A stretch of 64,000 bases of DNA. Origin: Paenibacillus arenosi (GTDB lineage: Bacteria; Bacillota; Bacilli; Paenibacillales; Paenibacillaceae). The position numbers were made by a program, and so were the translations under genes. Below, one piece after another: positions 1 through 8,261 of the stretch. The notes beneath the pieces are model-generated. The model made no database searches, was not told the DNA's origin, and saw only the letters and a list, made by a program, of their open reading frames with translations. Each line of letters begins with the position of its first letter. Positions within the stretch are counted from its first letter, which is position 1. Location: positions 1-64,000 of the forward strand of contig NZ_JACYTN010000021.1 in assembly GCF_014841135.1 (NCBI RefSeq), written 5' to 3'.

Positions 1-120
1 CCTCCAGCTTCCTTCAGATTCTGCCTCACGACAGACACCCTTGCTCTTGGCTAACGGTAGGCGTTCGCCAGCCCCCGTTCGGGACTTTCACCCTAGAGAT
101 GACGCCCATGCTGGGCGTAC
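1..120 (-). mobile_element. 5' end of a group II intron (partial)
   Basis: Read on the minus strand from 120 downwards, the sequence begins GTACGCCCAGCATGGGC. It continues with GGTGAAAGTCCC and, near the left edge, GAGGC..AATCTGAAGGAAGCTGG. These blocks match the conserved 5' end and domain I of bacterial group II introns (recognised from memory, not searched). The intron runs off the left edge, so its reverse transcriptase is not visible. It starts a few bases after a terminator hairpin, the site preference known for class C introns. Confidence 0.6.
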
Positions 121-127
121 AACGATG

Positions 128-148
128 AAAGACACCCGGAGGTGTCTT
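128..148 (-). terminator. Terminator of the MBL hydrolase gene, intron insertion site
   Basis: A perfect 6-bp stem GACACC/GGTGTC with a TCCG loop lies just after the stop codon at 152. On the minus strand it is followed by TTTCATC and then the intron start. On the plus strand it is followed by seven T, so it could work in both directions. Confidence 0.65.
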
Positions 149-151
149 TTT

Positions 152-967
152 TTACGTGTATTCTCTTTTTATAATCGCTATATTTTCCTCATGGCAGTAT
201 TTCGTGAAAGAAGATAGAAACGCATGCTCGTTATAAAGAGAATCAAGAGCCTGCTCATCGTCTGCCATTACAGCCTGACACAAGCGCTCCAAGTAATTCG
301 CTGCCACATCCAAGCGCCGCTTCATTTCAGTGGAATCCGTAGTAGCTTGTCCATGCCCTGGCACAAGTAATTGAATCTTATGGTTAGTAAAAATGTGATA
401 CGCCTTCTCCATCGTTTGTTTATATGCTTTCGCACTCTGATAAATAAAGGGCAGCTCAAAATTTGATAAATAGTCTCCAGCAATCATCACGCCTAACGGC
501 TCAATAACTGTAAACAATCCATCTTCCGTATGTCCCGGAGCGAGATAAAAAGTAAGAGTGGTATCTCCTACACATACCCGCTGCCCATCTTCATTGATCA
601 TCACATCAACCTTTGGAAACGCTATAGGATAATTTCTACTAATATAGTGCTTATTATCAAACTCACGGATCATTTCGAGCCTCTGCTCTTTTTCTGAACT
701 GTTAGCTAGTGCTGAACTGCTAATGACTTTTGCAGCAGGAAACGCTTGATAGCCGATAATATGGTCAAAATCTCCATGCGTAAAAAGTAGATACGTATCT
801 CGCTCGCCTTTAATCGTATCTAAAAAGTGCTTAATCTCCTCTATTTCATTGGGCAGCCAGTTTGGATCTACGAGGAGTACTATGTCTTTTGTTTGGATAA
901 CCGTTGAGGTTGTCTGATACAAAACACTTTGAAACACCGTTACCTGTTCATTCTGAAATTGAATCAC
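152..967 (-). CDS. MBL-fold metallohydrolase
   Basis: A protein of about 271 residues in the metallo-beta-lactamase superfamily. The metal motif appears as THGDFDH, with an additional APGHTEDG histidine block, a downstream GD (AGDYLSN) and a late PGHG block. All are typical of the two-metal alpha-beta/beta-alpha fold. No signal peptide is seen, so it is probably cytoplasmic. The substrate cannot be deduced. The longest ORF begins at a GTG at 985. A Shine-Dalgarno (AGAGGAGAG) lies inside that extension, 6 nt before the GTG at 967, so 967 is chosen. It stands alone, ending at a terminator that carries the intron remnant. Confidence 0.8.
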   Translation of the reverse strand: MIQFQNEQVTVFQSVLYQTTSTVIQTKDIVLLVDPNWLPNEIEEIKHFLDTIKGERDTYLLFTHGDFDHIIGYQAFPAAKVISSSALANSSEKEQRLEMIREFDNKHYISRNYPIAFPKVDVMINEDGQRVCVGDTTLTFYLAPGHTEDGLFTVIEPLGVMIAGDYLSNFELPFIYQSAKAYKQTMEKAYHIFTNHKIQLLVPGHGQATTDSTEMKRRLDVAANYLERLCQAVMADDEQALDSLYNEHAFLSSFTKYCHEENIAIIKREYT

Positions 968-1015
968 TGATAACTCTCCTCTCACATACGGCTCGATTAC
1001 AGCTATGAATATACA

Positions 1016-1579
1016 TTAGTTATTGACTTTAAAATGCATGTTAATAAATTCCCCATCCACAAGCATCGTATTAAATCTCTTATATGCTTCTGATTTTTCA
1101 TCATAAGGATTGGATTGAGGTGTAGTCATCAACCAAACATACTCTTTACTCTCACCCAGTATATGTGATGCTGATGGTCCATCTTCCGCTACGATAGCAT
1201 CGTGCTGTGCTCGCGGCAGTTTGGTTATGGTCATGATAGATCCAGCATCTATATCCGGCTTTCCATCTTTCAAGAGGTAGAAGGAAGTTTCCCACGTCGC
1301 ACCTGTAATGGGATCACCCTTCTCACCAATCGCGCCAACATAACCGTTCCATTTTTCAGGCTGCTTCAAAGAGAAGCCGCCCTCTTTACTTACAAACGTC
1401 TTAATTTGCACTTTATTTTCAGGCTGCTCCTCATTGCTCGTTTGGCTAGTGTCTTTCAACAACTTATCCTTTATCTGTGAAGCCTCAGCTGATTTATTAT
1501 CTGTACAGCCTGTAACGAGTACGAGTGCCAATACAGCTAAGATGGCGATAATTGATTTAAGGTGCTTCATGTTATTCAT
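1016..1579 (-). CDS. Lipoprotein of unknown function (paralogue of 1901-2488)
   Basis: 187 residues. The N-terminus is a lipoprotein signal peptide: basic start, hydrophobic stretch, lipobox LVTGC at about residues 21-25. A charged linker follows, then a globular domain of about 130 residues beginning near KTFVSKEGGFSLKQPEKWNGYV. The same domain occurs in the neighbouring broken gene, with shared blocks EGGFSL.QPE.WN, WETSF..L.DGK.D, MTITKL and NPY.EKS. The PsbP-like opening (a phrase such as F.L..P..W) suggests a cell-surface lipid-anchored domain, but I do not recognise the family. SD AAGGAGAG precedes the ATG by 9 nt. Confidence 0.75.
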   Translation of the reverse strand: MNNMKHLKSIIAILAVLALVLVTGCTDNKSAEASQIKDKLLKDTSQTSNEEQPENKVQIKTFVSKEGGFSLKQPEKWNGYVGAIGEKGDPITGATWETSFYLLKDGKPDIDAGSIMTITKLPRAQHDAIVAEDGPSASHILGESKEYVWLMTTPQSNPYDEKSEAYKRFNTMLVDGEFINMHFKVNN

Positions 1580-1752
1580 GATGGTTTGCTCTCCTTACCT
1601 TTCATAACTCTATTTTTCCATCCGTATAGTCCTATCATTTCATATACAATACTATATCAACACAATTGATATCAGTTGTAACAGATCTATTAACAGTTGG
1701 TGTGTAAATGGTGAACAACCATAGCAATGCATTATATACCATCCAGAGAATA

Positions 1753-1792
1753 CAAAAAGCTCCTTCTTATGAAATTCATAAAAAGGAGCTTC
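1753..1792 (-). terminator. Terminator after the broken lipoprotein gene
   Basis: Stem AAGCTCCTT/AAGGAGCTT, extended inward by TTATGAA/TTCATAA pairs, is followed on the minus strand by TTTTTG. It lies downstream of the pseudogene at 1901. Confidence 0.7.
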
Positions 1793-1900
1793 TGCTATAA
1801 GGGGTTGCCCCCAATTTATATGATACAAGCAGCCAAAAACTACTTGCATTATGTCGATGTTTGCAAAATTGATTGTATCAGACTCGATCAATAATATCAA

Positions 1901-2488
1901 TTAGTTGTTCATTTTGAAATTCTTCTTAACAAACTCGAAGTCCAACATCATGTCGTTGAATTTCTTGAATTCATCAGACTTCTCTTCGTAAGGATTTGCT
2001 TGTGGTGTAGACATCACCCAAACGAACTTATCGTTCTCGCCTAATTTGTCACCAATCGTAGGACCTTCTTCTTTAGATATTGCATCATAGTTTGTTTTAG
2101 TCAGCTTCGTGATCGTCATCAGAGCACTAGATTCCTTGTCTACTTTACCGTCCACTAGAATGTGGAAAGAAGTTTCCCACTCTGCTTTCATCTCAGCATT
2201 TTTACCTTCAACCGCAGCCACATTGTCATTCCACATTTCCGGTTGAACCAATGAGAATCCACCTTCTTTGCTGATAAATGTTGTAAGATCAACTTCGTTC
2301 TCATGCCCATCTTGCAATTGCTCTTCTTTTTTATTTTCAGTTGTCCCTTGATTCCCCTGTGTTTGCGTCCCTACTTGTTTCTCTGTTGTCTTAGGCGTTT
2401 CTGCCGCCTTTTTGTCTGTACAGCCCGCGAGAAGTAACAGAGCGATTAAAAGAAGATGACAATGTAATGATAAACCGATGAAAACTAT
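1901..2488 (-). pseudogene. Lipoprotein paralogue that has lost its start codon
   Basis: The reading frame encodes a lipobox (LLLLAGC) about 45 codons upstream of the only usable in-frame start (TTG at 2317). The mature part is clearly paralogous to the intact lipoprotein at 1016. Upstream of the lipobox the frame runs back to a TAA at 2491 with no ATG, GTG or TTG and no Shine-Dalgarno. The hydrophobic core of the signal peptide survives but the positively charged start is gone. The body of the gene has no internal stop, so the loss is recent or the 5' end was replaced by a small deletion. A form starting at 2317 would lack the signal peptide and remain cytoplasmic. Confidence 0.6.
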
Positions 2489-2561
2489 TTAAGAAATTCA
2501 GAAAGTAACGAAAACGATGCTAGCAAGACTGTTCTCTTACTTAATCAGTATGATCAAATTA

Positions 2562-2590
2562 AACTCCCGAGCTTTCTAGGCCCGGGAGTT
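2562..2590 (-). terminator. Terminator after the crystallin-like gene at 2601
   Basis: Stem AACTCCCG/CGGGAGTT lies 10 nt after the stop codon and is followed on the minus strand by TTAATTT. Confidence 0.65.
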
Positions 2591-2600
2591 CGACTAATGA

Positions 2601-3176
2601 TTAATACACTCTAATGCTAGATATCTTATCGTTAAAGTTAAGGCTTGCTAAGTTACTTATATTTGTATTTGGGGGCAGGAATATGGATACTCCACCGAAG
2701 TTACTATGTTCATATAGCCTTGTTGCTCTCAAGTTTGCTGTTTTAACGGAGGAGATTTCATCATTCCAAATCCCTAAAGTAGCTAAACTACGCCCACTTT
2801 CTACATCTAATCGGGCACCAGAATAATTCGTATTCCAATAAAAAGAGGAAACATAATCACTCTCTAGTATACCCACTTCTTCACTTAGGTCAGCAATGAT
2901 TTTGCTAACATGCTTATCGGCATCAGCTGCGTTTACATAGCCATACGCCTTACCATCACGTTCTACAACCGTATGTTTAACTTTATTCAGAATTTCCTTA
3001 AACTTAGCGTCGCTAGGAGCATAAGTAACACCTTCAAAAATAATTGGAATCAGTGCATTACCATCACTGTTTACCTGCAACGATTGACCAGATTGAGCTA
3101 GCGCTGATGACACCAGCAAAAATAGAGCAAGTGCAGATACCGTTACACCCATTGCGAGCTTTTTCAATATTTTCAT
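2601..3176 (-). CDS. Secreted beta/gamma-crystallin-domain protein (copy 1)
   Basis: 191 residues. A Sec signal peptide ends at ALAQS (about residue 28). The middle region of about 80 residues has no family I recognise (IIFEGVTYAPSDAKF, then DADKHVSKII). The C-terminal half, from about residue 110, reads as one beta/gamma-crystallin unit with Greek-key motifs (RLYEHSNFGG and NDKISSIRVY). Such domains bind calcium or, in peptidase inhibitor family I36, proteases; which applies here is unknown. A close paralogue follows at 3335. The two share signal peptide, middle region and crystallin unit, so they arose by tandem duplication. SD-like AAAAGGAG precedes the ATG. Confidence 0.75.
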   Translation of the reverse strand: MKILKKLAMGVTVSALALFLLVSSALAQSGQSLQVNSDGNALIPIIFEGVTYAPSDAKFKEILNKVKHTVVERDGKAYGYVNAADADKHVSKIIADLSEEVGILESDYVSSFYWNTNYSGARLDVESGRSLATLGIWNDEISSVKTANLRATRLYEHSNFGGVSIFLPPNTNISNLASLNFNDKISSIRVY

Positions 3177-3243
3177 ACATGTATCTACTCCTTTTCAGTA
3201 AATAGTTAACATAGCCGTTATATTGAGCGGGTAGAGCAGCAAA

Positions 3244-3307
3244 ATGCACCTCCTAGAACTCATCGGTGAAACCAAAGGGTTTCCAATGCCTATTCTAAGA
3301 GGTGCAC
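3244..3307. repeat. Dispersed hairpin repeat, copy 1
   Basis: A 64-bp element with imperfect terminal inverted repeats, TGCACCTCCTAGAA at one end and TTCTAAGAGGTGCA at the other. The reverse complement of the stretch at 29868-29932 matches it almost throughout, including the internal CATCGGT and AAGGGTTT..CCAATG blocks. Here it lies between the two crystallin genes and may also end transcription of the upstream one. Confidence 0.65.
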
Positions 3308-3334
3308 ATCGTTAAGCTATGGTTATTCTACGTA

Positions 3335-3910
3335 TTAATATACTCTAATGCTGGATGCCTTATCGTTAAAATTACGTTCGCTTAATCTGTTTTCATTTTG
3401 ATTAGGAGCTAAGTAAATGGAGTCGCCACCATAGTTAATATGTTGGTATAATCTTGTTCCTCTCAGGTTTGCTGATTTTACAGAGGAAATCTCATCATTC
3501 CAAGCTCCTAAACTTGGTAAACTCCAACCACTTGCAAGCTCAAATGTGGCACCAGAATAATTTGCATCCCACCAGAAAGATGAAATATAATTGCTTTCCA
3601 ATGTGCCAACTTCCTCACTTAACTTGGCGACGATTTCGTTAACGTGCTTATCTGCATCAGCTGCGTTCACATAGCCATAAGCCGTACCGTCACTCTCAAC
3701 AACGGTATGATTGACTTTATTCAGAACGGCTTTGAACTTTGCATCCCCAGGAGCATAAGTAACACCTTCAAAAATAATCGGGCTCAAAGCACCGACATCA
3801 TTGCTAGTTTGAGAAGACTGACCAGATTGAGCTAGCGCTGACGAAACCATCAAAGATAGAGCAAAAGCAGAAACCGTTGCACCCATTGCAATCTTTTTCA
3901 CCAATTTCAT
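3335..3910 (-). CDS. Secreted beta/gamma-crystallin-domain protein (copy 2)
   Basis: 191 residues, the same length and architecture as the gene at 2601. A Sec signal peptide ends at ALAQS. The middle region (IIFEGVTYAPGDAKF, AYGYVNAADADKHV) is nearly the same, and a C-terminal crystallin unit contains RLYQHINYGG and NDKASSIRVY. Differences cluster in the residues just after the signal peptide and in the crystallin loops (APNQNENRLSER versus PPNTNISNLAS), as expected for a duplicated pair diverging at the exposed face. SD AAAAGGAG lies 7 nt before the ATG. The intergenic hairpin repeat lies downstream. Confidence 0.75.
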   Translation of the reverse strand: MKLVKKIAMGATVSAFALSLMVSSALAQSGQSSQTSNDVGALSPIIFEGVTYAPGDAKFKAVLNKVNHTVVESDGTAYGYVNAADADKHVNEIVAKLSEEVGTLESNYISSFWWDANYSGATFELASGWSLPSLGAWNDEISSVKSANLRGTRLYQHINYGGDSIYLAPNQNENRLSERNFNDKASSIRVY

Positions 3911-4029
3911 AAACCAACCACTCCTTTTCTGTAAATGCCTTACACAGAAATTATATAGAGCAAGTTCGCTTTTTATTACTTTATTTGGCTCTTTTCTATA
4001 AAATGGTTTTATGTAGGTGGTTTTTCCAC

Positions 4030-4542
4030 TTACTCCTCTTCAGATATATACAACTTCAGTTCCTCATCATCACTAGGCGATTGAACGGTTCCTTCCTCTT
4101 TCATCCCTAGCTTTTCAAGTAATCGTATGGAACGCTCATTATCCATAGAAGTGATGCCTAAAATGTACTTAAACCCAAAACCATTTTTTCCATATGCCAT
4201 CACAGCTGAAGCTGCCTCATATGCATATCCTTTTCCCCAGAAATCAGGAAGAAATGCATAACCAATATCGGCGTCCTTCAGCCATTCTCTCTTGATAAGC
4301 CCACATATTCCTATAGGGGTCCCTTCCGTCTTTAACTCCACAAGGTACATACCAAAGCCTAATTGCTCATACATCGCAACAGGTCCATTCCATATATAGT
4401 CACGTGCATCTTCAAGCGTCTGCACATTTTTATCGCCAATAAATTGCAACCACGATGGATTATTTAGAAGGTTATATATAAACTCCGCGTCTTCAATGGT
4501 CAGCTTACGAAGGGTCAAACGATCCGTTTCTACACCTTTCAA
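4030..4542 (-). CDS. GNAT family N-acetyltransferase (RimJ/RimL type)
   Basis: 170 residues. The start METDRL-like block (VETDRLTLRKLTIEDAEFIY) is typical of the RimJ/RimL group. A later block, DIGYAFLPDFWGKGYAYEA, is the acetyl-CoA binding motif A, and NERSIRLLEKLGMKEEG is motif B. It should transfer an acetyl group from acetyl-CoA to a primary amine; the substrate cannot be told from sequence. It appears monocistronic. Translation probably starts at TTG 4542, preceded by an AAAGGAG Shine-Dalgarno. Confidence 0.85.
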   Translation of the reverse strand: MKGVETDRLTLRKLTIEDAEFIYNLLNNPSWLQFIGDKNVQTLEDARDYIWNGPVAMYEQLGFGMYLVELKTEGTPIGICGLIKREWLKDADIGYAFLPDFWGKGYAYEAASAVMAYGKNGFGFKYILGITSMDNERSIRLLEKLGMKEEGTVQSPSDDEELKLYISEEE

Positions 4543-4613
4543 AATAGCCGCTCCTTTCCTAGGTCTAACACAGACCTGTTATCAAACAAACATATGTAAT
4601 AGGTTACACGAAC

Positions 4614-4641
4614 AAAAAAACCTCCGCAAATGCGAAGGTTT
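4614..4641 (-). terminator. Terminator after the lipoprotein gene at 4654
   Basis: Stem AACCTTCGCA/TGCGGAGGTT is followed by seven T on the minus strand, 13 nt after the stop codon. Confidence 0.8.
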
Positions 4642-4653
4642 CATCCTTGTGAA

Positions 4654-5307
4654 CTACTTGTTCTGCGTATCAAACTTTGAAACGAATCTTTCACGAACTG
4701 AATCCTTTTCATTGTTAACCGCGTTCGAATACGTCTGATACTCATTCGTCTCAGCAACGCGTGCCAAGTTAGTCTCACTCATTGTACCATTGGCAGGCAC
4801 AGCAATCGTAGAGTTCGGACCTGAAACGAGTAACGAACCATCTTTTTGTGCGTAAGCCACAAAGATATAAACGTTATCAACTTGAGGCAAAATGTCTTCC
4901 TCATATAGTACGATTGAAGCACCGTCTTCATTTACTCCGCCAGATTTTTGCACCGGATTGGATACCCCTGTTTGCAATTCACCTTTCAAGTTTTCAAGAA
5001 TCGTAATGGAGTAATTCGTATACGGACTTGCCACTTCTTTCGTTCCCGTTTCGGTTTCAAGTGTTACCGCATTTTTATATTCCGTGTTTACCAGCTTATC
5101 GACACGCCCAACAAATACATAGTCAGCATCGCCAACAACTGCCTTTGGATCATGTACATCAATAGAGAAGGTGCCGTGTAAATGATGGATTGGGAGGTTA
5201 CTTGAGCTTGTTTCTTGTTCATTGCTTGTACAACCAGCCAACAACATAGACAGCGCCGCAATCAGTAATAGATGAGCTAGCCATTTTTTTGGTTTCATGA
5301 CCATCAT
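4654..5307 (-). CDS. Lipoprotein of unknown function
   Basis: About 217 residues. A lipoprotein signal peptide carries the lipobox MLLAGC. The mature domain of about 170 residues begins with DPKAVVGDADYVFVGRV and contains YTNYSITILENLKG, which gives it the look of a small beta-rich (OB-like) fold. I cannot assign a family. The longest ORF starts at 5322, but AGGAGG lies just after the stop of the upstream protease gene and sets the start at ATG 5307. The 17-nt gap to the protease gene indicates a two-gene transcript, so the two products may work together at the cell surface. Confidence 0.7.
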   Translation of the reverse strand: MMVMKPKKWLAHLLLIAALSMLLAGCTSNEQETSSSNLPIHHLHGTFSIDVHDPKAVVGDADYVFVGRVDKLVNTEYKNAVTLETETGTKEVASPYTNYSITILENLKGELQTGVSNPVQKSGGVNEDGASIVLYEEDILPQVDNVYIFVAYAQKDGSLLVSGPNSTIAVPANGTMSETNLARVAETNEYQTYSNAVNNEKDSVRERFVSKFDTQNK

Positions 5308-5324
5308 ACTTATCCTCCTCACGA

Positions 5325-5855
5325 TTAATAAGTTAAGTAAGCCGCATTGTAAGACGCTCTGTCATTGGCACTTAGTGCCGTATTATTGGATACATAGGCA
5401 TACATGACATCTGCACTTGTATTATGGCCTAGCCCAAGCGCATGACCAATTTCATGAATCGCTACGTTTAGTTTCTTGGTAGAAGTATAAGTCGCCATTT
5501 GATAATTATTAAATCTAATCGTGCCTGCCGAGCTTGTCACACCAGCAGTTGAACTTACCTCATAGTAATCGGAAATGGCCACATCTTGTAACGTTGTAAT
5601 TGTATCTTTCCGAATAACACCACTCTTATGGCTATTCCATATACTCACACCAGAATTGAATTGAGATAAATAAGCTGAACTCCCGTCCCATTCCATCTGT
5701 TTGCTCGAGTCGACCAAGTCCCATCCCAATAAGCTAACAGTAGCTGCAGAAGCTGGAGGGGTAACAGACAGTGATATAACCATCATCGCAGTAGGAATCA
5801 ACATCATTGTAGCCAGCTTATTCCGAATCTTCCCCGCACGTCGGATCGTTTCCAT
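5325..5855 (-). CDS. Secreted matrixin-like zinc metalloprotease
   Basis: 176 residues. An N-terminal signal peptide is visible (hydrophobic segment around residues 13-30, PPASAA). The C-terminal part carries AIHEIGHALGLGHN, the HExxHxxGxxH zinc signature of matrixin/M10-type metzincins, followed by the Met-turn candidate ADVMYAYV. The protein is short, essentially one catalytic domain with no obvious propeptide cysteine switch. It probably acts outside the cell. SD AAAGGAG precedes the ATG. It is followed after 17 nt by the lipoprotein gene, probably in one operon. Confidence 0.8.
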   Translation of the reverse strand: METIRRAGKIRNKLATMMLIPTAMMVISLSVTPPASAATVSLLGWDLVDSSKQMEWDGSSAYLSQFNSGVSIWNSHKSGVIRKDTITTLQDVAISDYYEVSSTAGVTSSAGTIRFNNYQMATYTSTKKLNVAIHEIGHALGLGHNTSADVMYAYVSNNTALSANDRASYNAAYLTY

Positions 5856-6476
5856 AAGTTCGATTCTCCTTTTTCAAATAGTTAGTTGTGAACGAATAGG
5901 ACTACTTATTTCATTCCTATATGTCGGTACATACCCTGAACCTCACATGGAAACCACCCCCCTTACATAAAATCAGCTTAGCTGACTTACTAAGGCGCAT
6001 AGCTTTTTCTTGCAGCTCAAACTTGACTACCATATCGCTGATAATCATGAATCGATAATTGAATCTAGCTCATATCGGCTTTGTATGACTGCATAATGGA
6101 AGACACTGCGCTTAATTACGAGAGTAAAGTGGAGTCTTACCTGTGGGGTTTAAAAAATCGGGCAACTATATGATAGGTGTAATCGTTAAAAAATGAAGTA
6201 GTGGGGTCGTTAAACAGGTTGAACAATTAACAGATATGAAAATTATCATTCAAACTAGTTTTCATTTGGTAATACACACATAGTAATCTATTGATTTCAT
6301 CTTATTCAAATGTCTTTAGAACTATTTCATCCTCAATTAAAAATAAGATTGTGTCGGAATATACTTTCCCTTGTCAAATGAACATCATTCACAACCAATA
6401 TGAACTGCCCCCATAGTCAGACACCACTAACATTGGAGACGCAGTTCACTGCGGTTGTAGATGTTTCATCCCCTGC
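5856..6476. other. Intergenic stretch, no gene seen
   Basis: About 620 bp of AT-rich DNA with stops in all frames. It must hold the promoter of the protease gene and the 3' end of the two-component operon. A Fur-like half palindrome (TGATAATCATGAATC near 6040) and short imperfect hairpins are present, but none is convincing. Confidence 0.5.
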
Positions 6477-7082
6477 TTAATCCAACCATCCCTTGCTGCG
6501 TGCAATTTCTATCGCTTCAATTCTCGTGTTTGCTCCTAGTTTCCCAGTCGCTTCGGACATATAGTTGCGGACCGTTCCATACGAAAGGAACAACTGCGCT
6601 CCAATCTCCTGAAGAGTTAGACCTTGAGCGGCTAGCTTCAAAACATCTTTTTCACGAGGCGACAATGGACATGGATTCTCCCATACAGCCAGCGATAATT
6701 CAGAATTAATAACCCGCTTCCCTTGATACACCTTGCGTATTGCATCAGACAGCTCATCACTGCCCGTATCTTTGAGCAAGTATCCATACACCCCTGCCTG
6801 CATGGCTCGTTGAAAATATCCGGGACGAGCAAACGTTGTTAAAATAATGACACGGCAATCGGAGCCCATTTTCTGAATGGCCTCTGCGACATCCAATCCC
6901 GTCTTTAGCGGCATTTCGATATCCATAACCGCTACATCTGGCTGATGCTGCACGATGAGAGAAAGTGCCTCTTCCCCGTTCTCAGCCTGCCCAACGACTT
7001 CGATATCATCTTCCAAAGAGAGCAGCGTTGCTAGTGCTCCCCGCAACAACTTCTGATCTTCACTCAAAATAATGCGAATCAC
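6477..7082 (-). CDS. NarL/LuxR-family response regulator (DesR-like)
   Basis: 201 residues. The receiver domain (1-120) has the acidic pocket ILSEDQ, phospho-acceptor Asp in VAVMDIEMP, Thr in IILTTFA and Lys in YLLKDTG. The C-terminal LuxR-type HTH begins CPLSPREKDVLKLAAQGLTLQEIG. It is co-transcribed with the kinase immediately upstream: the kinase stop TAA is followed directly by this GTG start. The order ABC ATPase, ABC-2 permease, kinase, regulator is that of Bacillus subtilis yvfRSTU. It probably controls its own exporter. Confidence 0.85.
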   Translation of the reverse strand: MIRIILSEDQKLLRGALATLLSLEDDIEVVGQAENGEEALSLIVQHQPDVAVMDIEMPLKTGLDVAEAIQKMGSDCRVIILTTFARPGYFQRAMQAGVYGYLLKDTGSDELSDAIRKVYQGKRVINSELSLAVWENPCPLSPREKDVLKLAAQGLTLQEIGAQLFLSYGTVRNYMSEATGKLGANTRIEAIEIARSKGWLD

Positions 7083-8261
7083 TTACCCTGCACCTACCTT
7101 CTCGTTGCGAATAACTCGTGGAATATGTAACGTTATTTCTGTTCCTTTACCTGGAGATGAAGACATCGACATCTGGCCATCTATTAAAAGGAGCCGCTGC
7201 CGCAGTCCTGCCATCCCATTGCTGCTCGTATAAAGCTTCTCTGGATCAGCCCCTACGCCGTCATCTTTTACAACGGCTCTAACTTCTCCGTCTTCGATTT
7301 CCATATAAATTTGGCAACTTGAAGCTCGACTATGACGAACTACATTGGTTACCGTCTCTCGGAAGCACATTGCCAATATCGTCTCCTGAAGAGGAGTTAA
7401 CGGTAACGTTATTTCCGCGACCGCTTCTTTTTCCATATACGTAGAGGTATTGCCTCCGTTTGATACGGATTGATAATAAAAGGTTAATGAAATTCCTGCT
7501 GCCGAGCAAAGCGATAAGGCATGATAATATTCATCAACGAAGTATGCCACTTTCATCTCGGTAACTAGTTCACGCATTTGTTTTAATGCCCCACGTGCTG
7601 TTTCACGTATTTCACGCGCTTCTTGTAGTGCCCTCTCAGGATTGCGAGTAATTAGCTTCTCAACAACTTCCCCTTTTAAAGCAATTAAAGACAACGTGTG
7701 TCCCAATGTATCATGCAATTCGCTAGCAATGCGCTGACGCTCTTCCTGCTGTGCCGTACGACCCGCCGCATCCGCTCTCAGTCTTGAAGACTTCTGCTGA
7801 TACAGGTTGGACGCTCGAATAATATAAGGTAACACACAGACGCCAAATAGCGGTGTAAATAATCCAATCCATAGTTGGACGCCACCTTGCTCCCAATAAG
7901 GAGATATACTCACTCCTAAACCGATAACAAACGCAGCGGTGGTAGAAATTAATAGCGGTAGCTTAAGTTTACTAAGCGACGGAGCTATCATAAATCCGAG
8001 AAACACATATACAGGATGGAGCGTAGCTGCTAGAACGAGCAGTATACCTACCTGAGCAAACAGGAGATGCGTAGCCCATTTGGTATAGAAGTGCATCTGT
8101 CGAAACAAAAAGACGTATAAAATAAATAAAACAAAACCAAGCCACCGTAAGTTCGGTGGCTCTTGAAACAGAAAGTAAGTTGGAATGATAATATTGGCTA
8201 GTGAAAAATAGGGAGTTGTTCCCTCCGACTTCGGAAACAGGCGCCATCTCTCTTTATTCAT
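7083..8261 (-). CDS. Membrane sensor histidine kinase (DesK/NarX type)
   Basis: 392 residues. About five membrane helices occupy residues 15-150 with no large external domain, as in intramembrane-sensing kinases. Then comes the HisKA_3 dimerisation box ERQRIASELHDTLGHTLS, with the phospho-histidine in ELHD, and a C-terminal HATPase_c domain (VTNVVRHSRAS as N box, DDGVGADPE as G1, NGMAGLRQRL as G2). It should phosphorylate the adjacent NarL-type regulator. The ATG directly follows the permease stop codon, giving tight coupling. The membrane signal is unknown; envelope stress or the exporter's substrate are the usual inputs. Confidence 0.85.
   Translation of the reverse strand: MNKERWRLFPKSEGTTPYFSLANIIIPTYFLFQEPPNLRWLGFVLFILYVFLFRQMHFYTKWATHLLFAQVGILLVLAATLHPVYVFLGFMIAPSLSKLKLPLLISTTAAFVIGLGVSISPYWEQGGVQLWIGLFTPLFGVCVLPYIIRASNLYQQKSSRLRADAAGRTAQQEERQRIASELHDTLGHTLSLIALKGEVVEKLITRNPERALQEAREIRETARGALKQMRELVTEMKVAYFVDEYYHALSLCSAAGISLTFYYQSVSNGGNTSTYMEKEAVAEITLPLTPLQETILAMCFRETVTNVVRHSRASSCQIYMEIEDGEVRAVVKDDGVGADPEKLYTSSNGMAGLRQRLLLIDGQMSMSSSPGKGTEITLHIPRVIRNEKVGAG

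Noticed and set aside
6038-6055. Fur box in the 5856-6476 gap
   Set aside because: Only one half of the palindrome matches and no iron-related gene follows.
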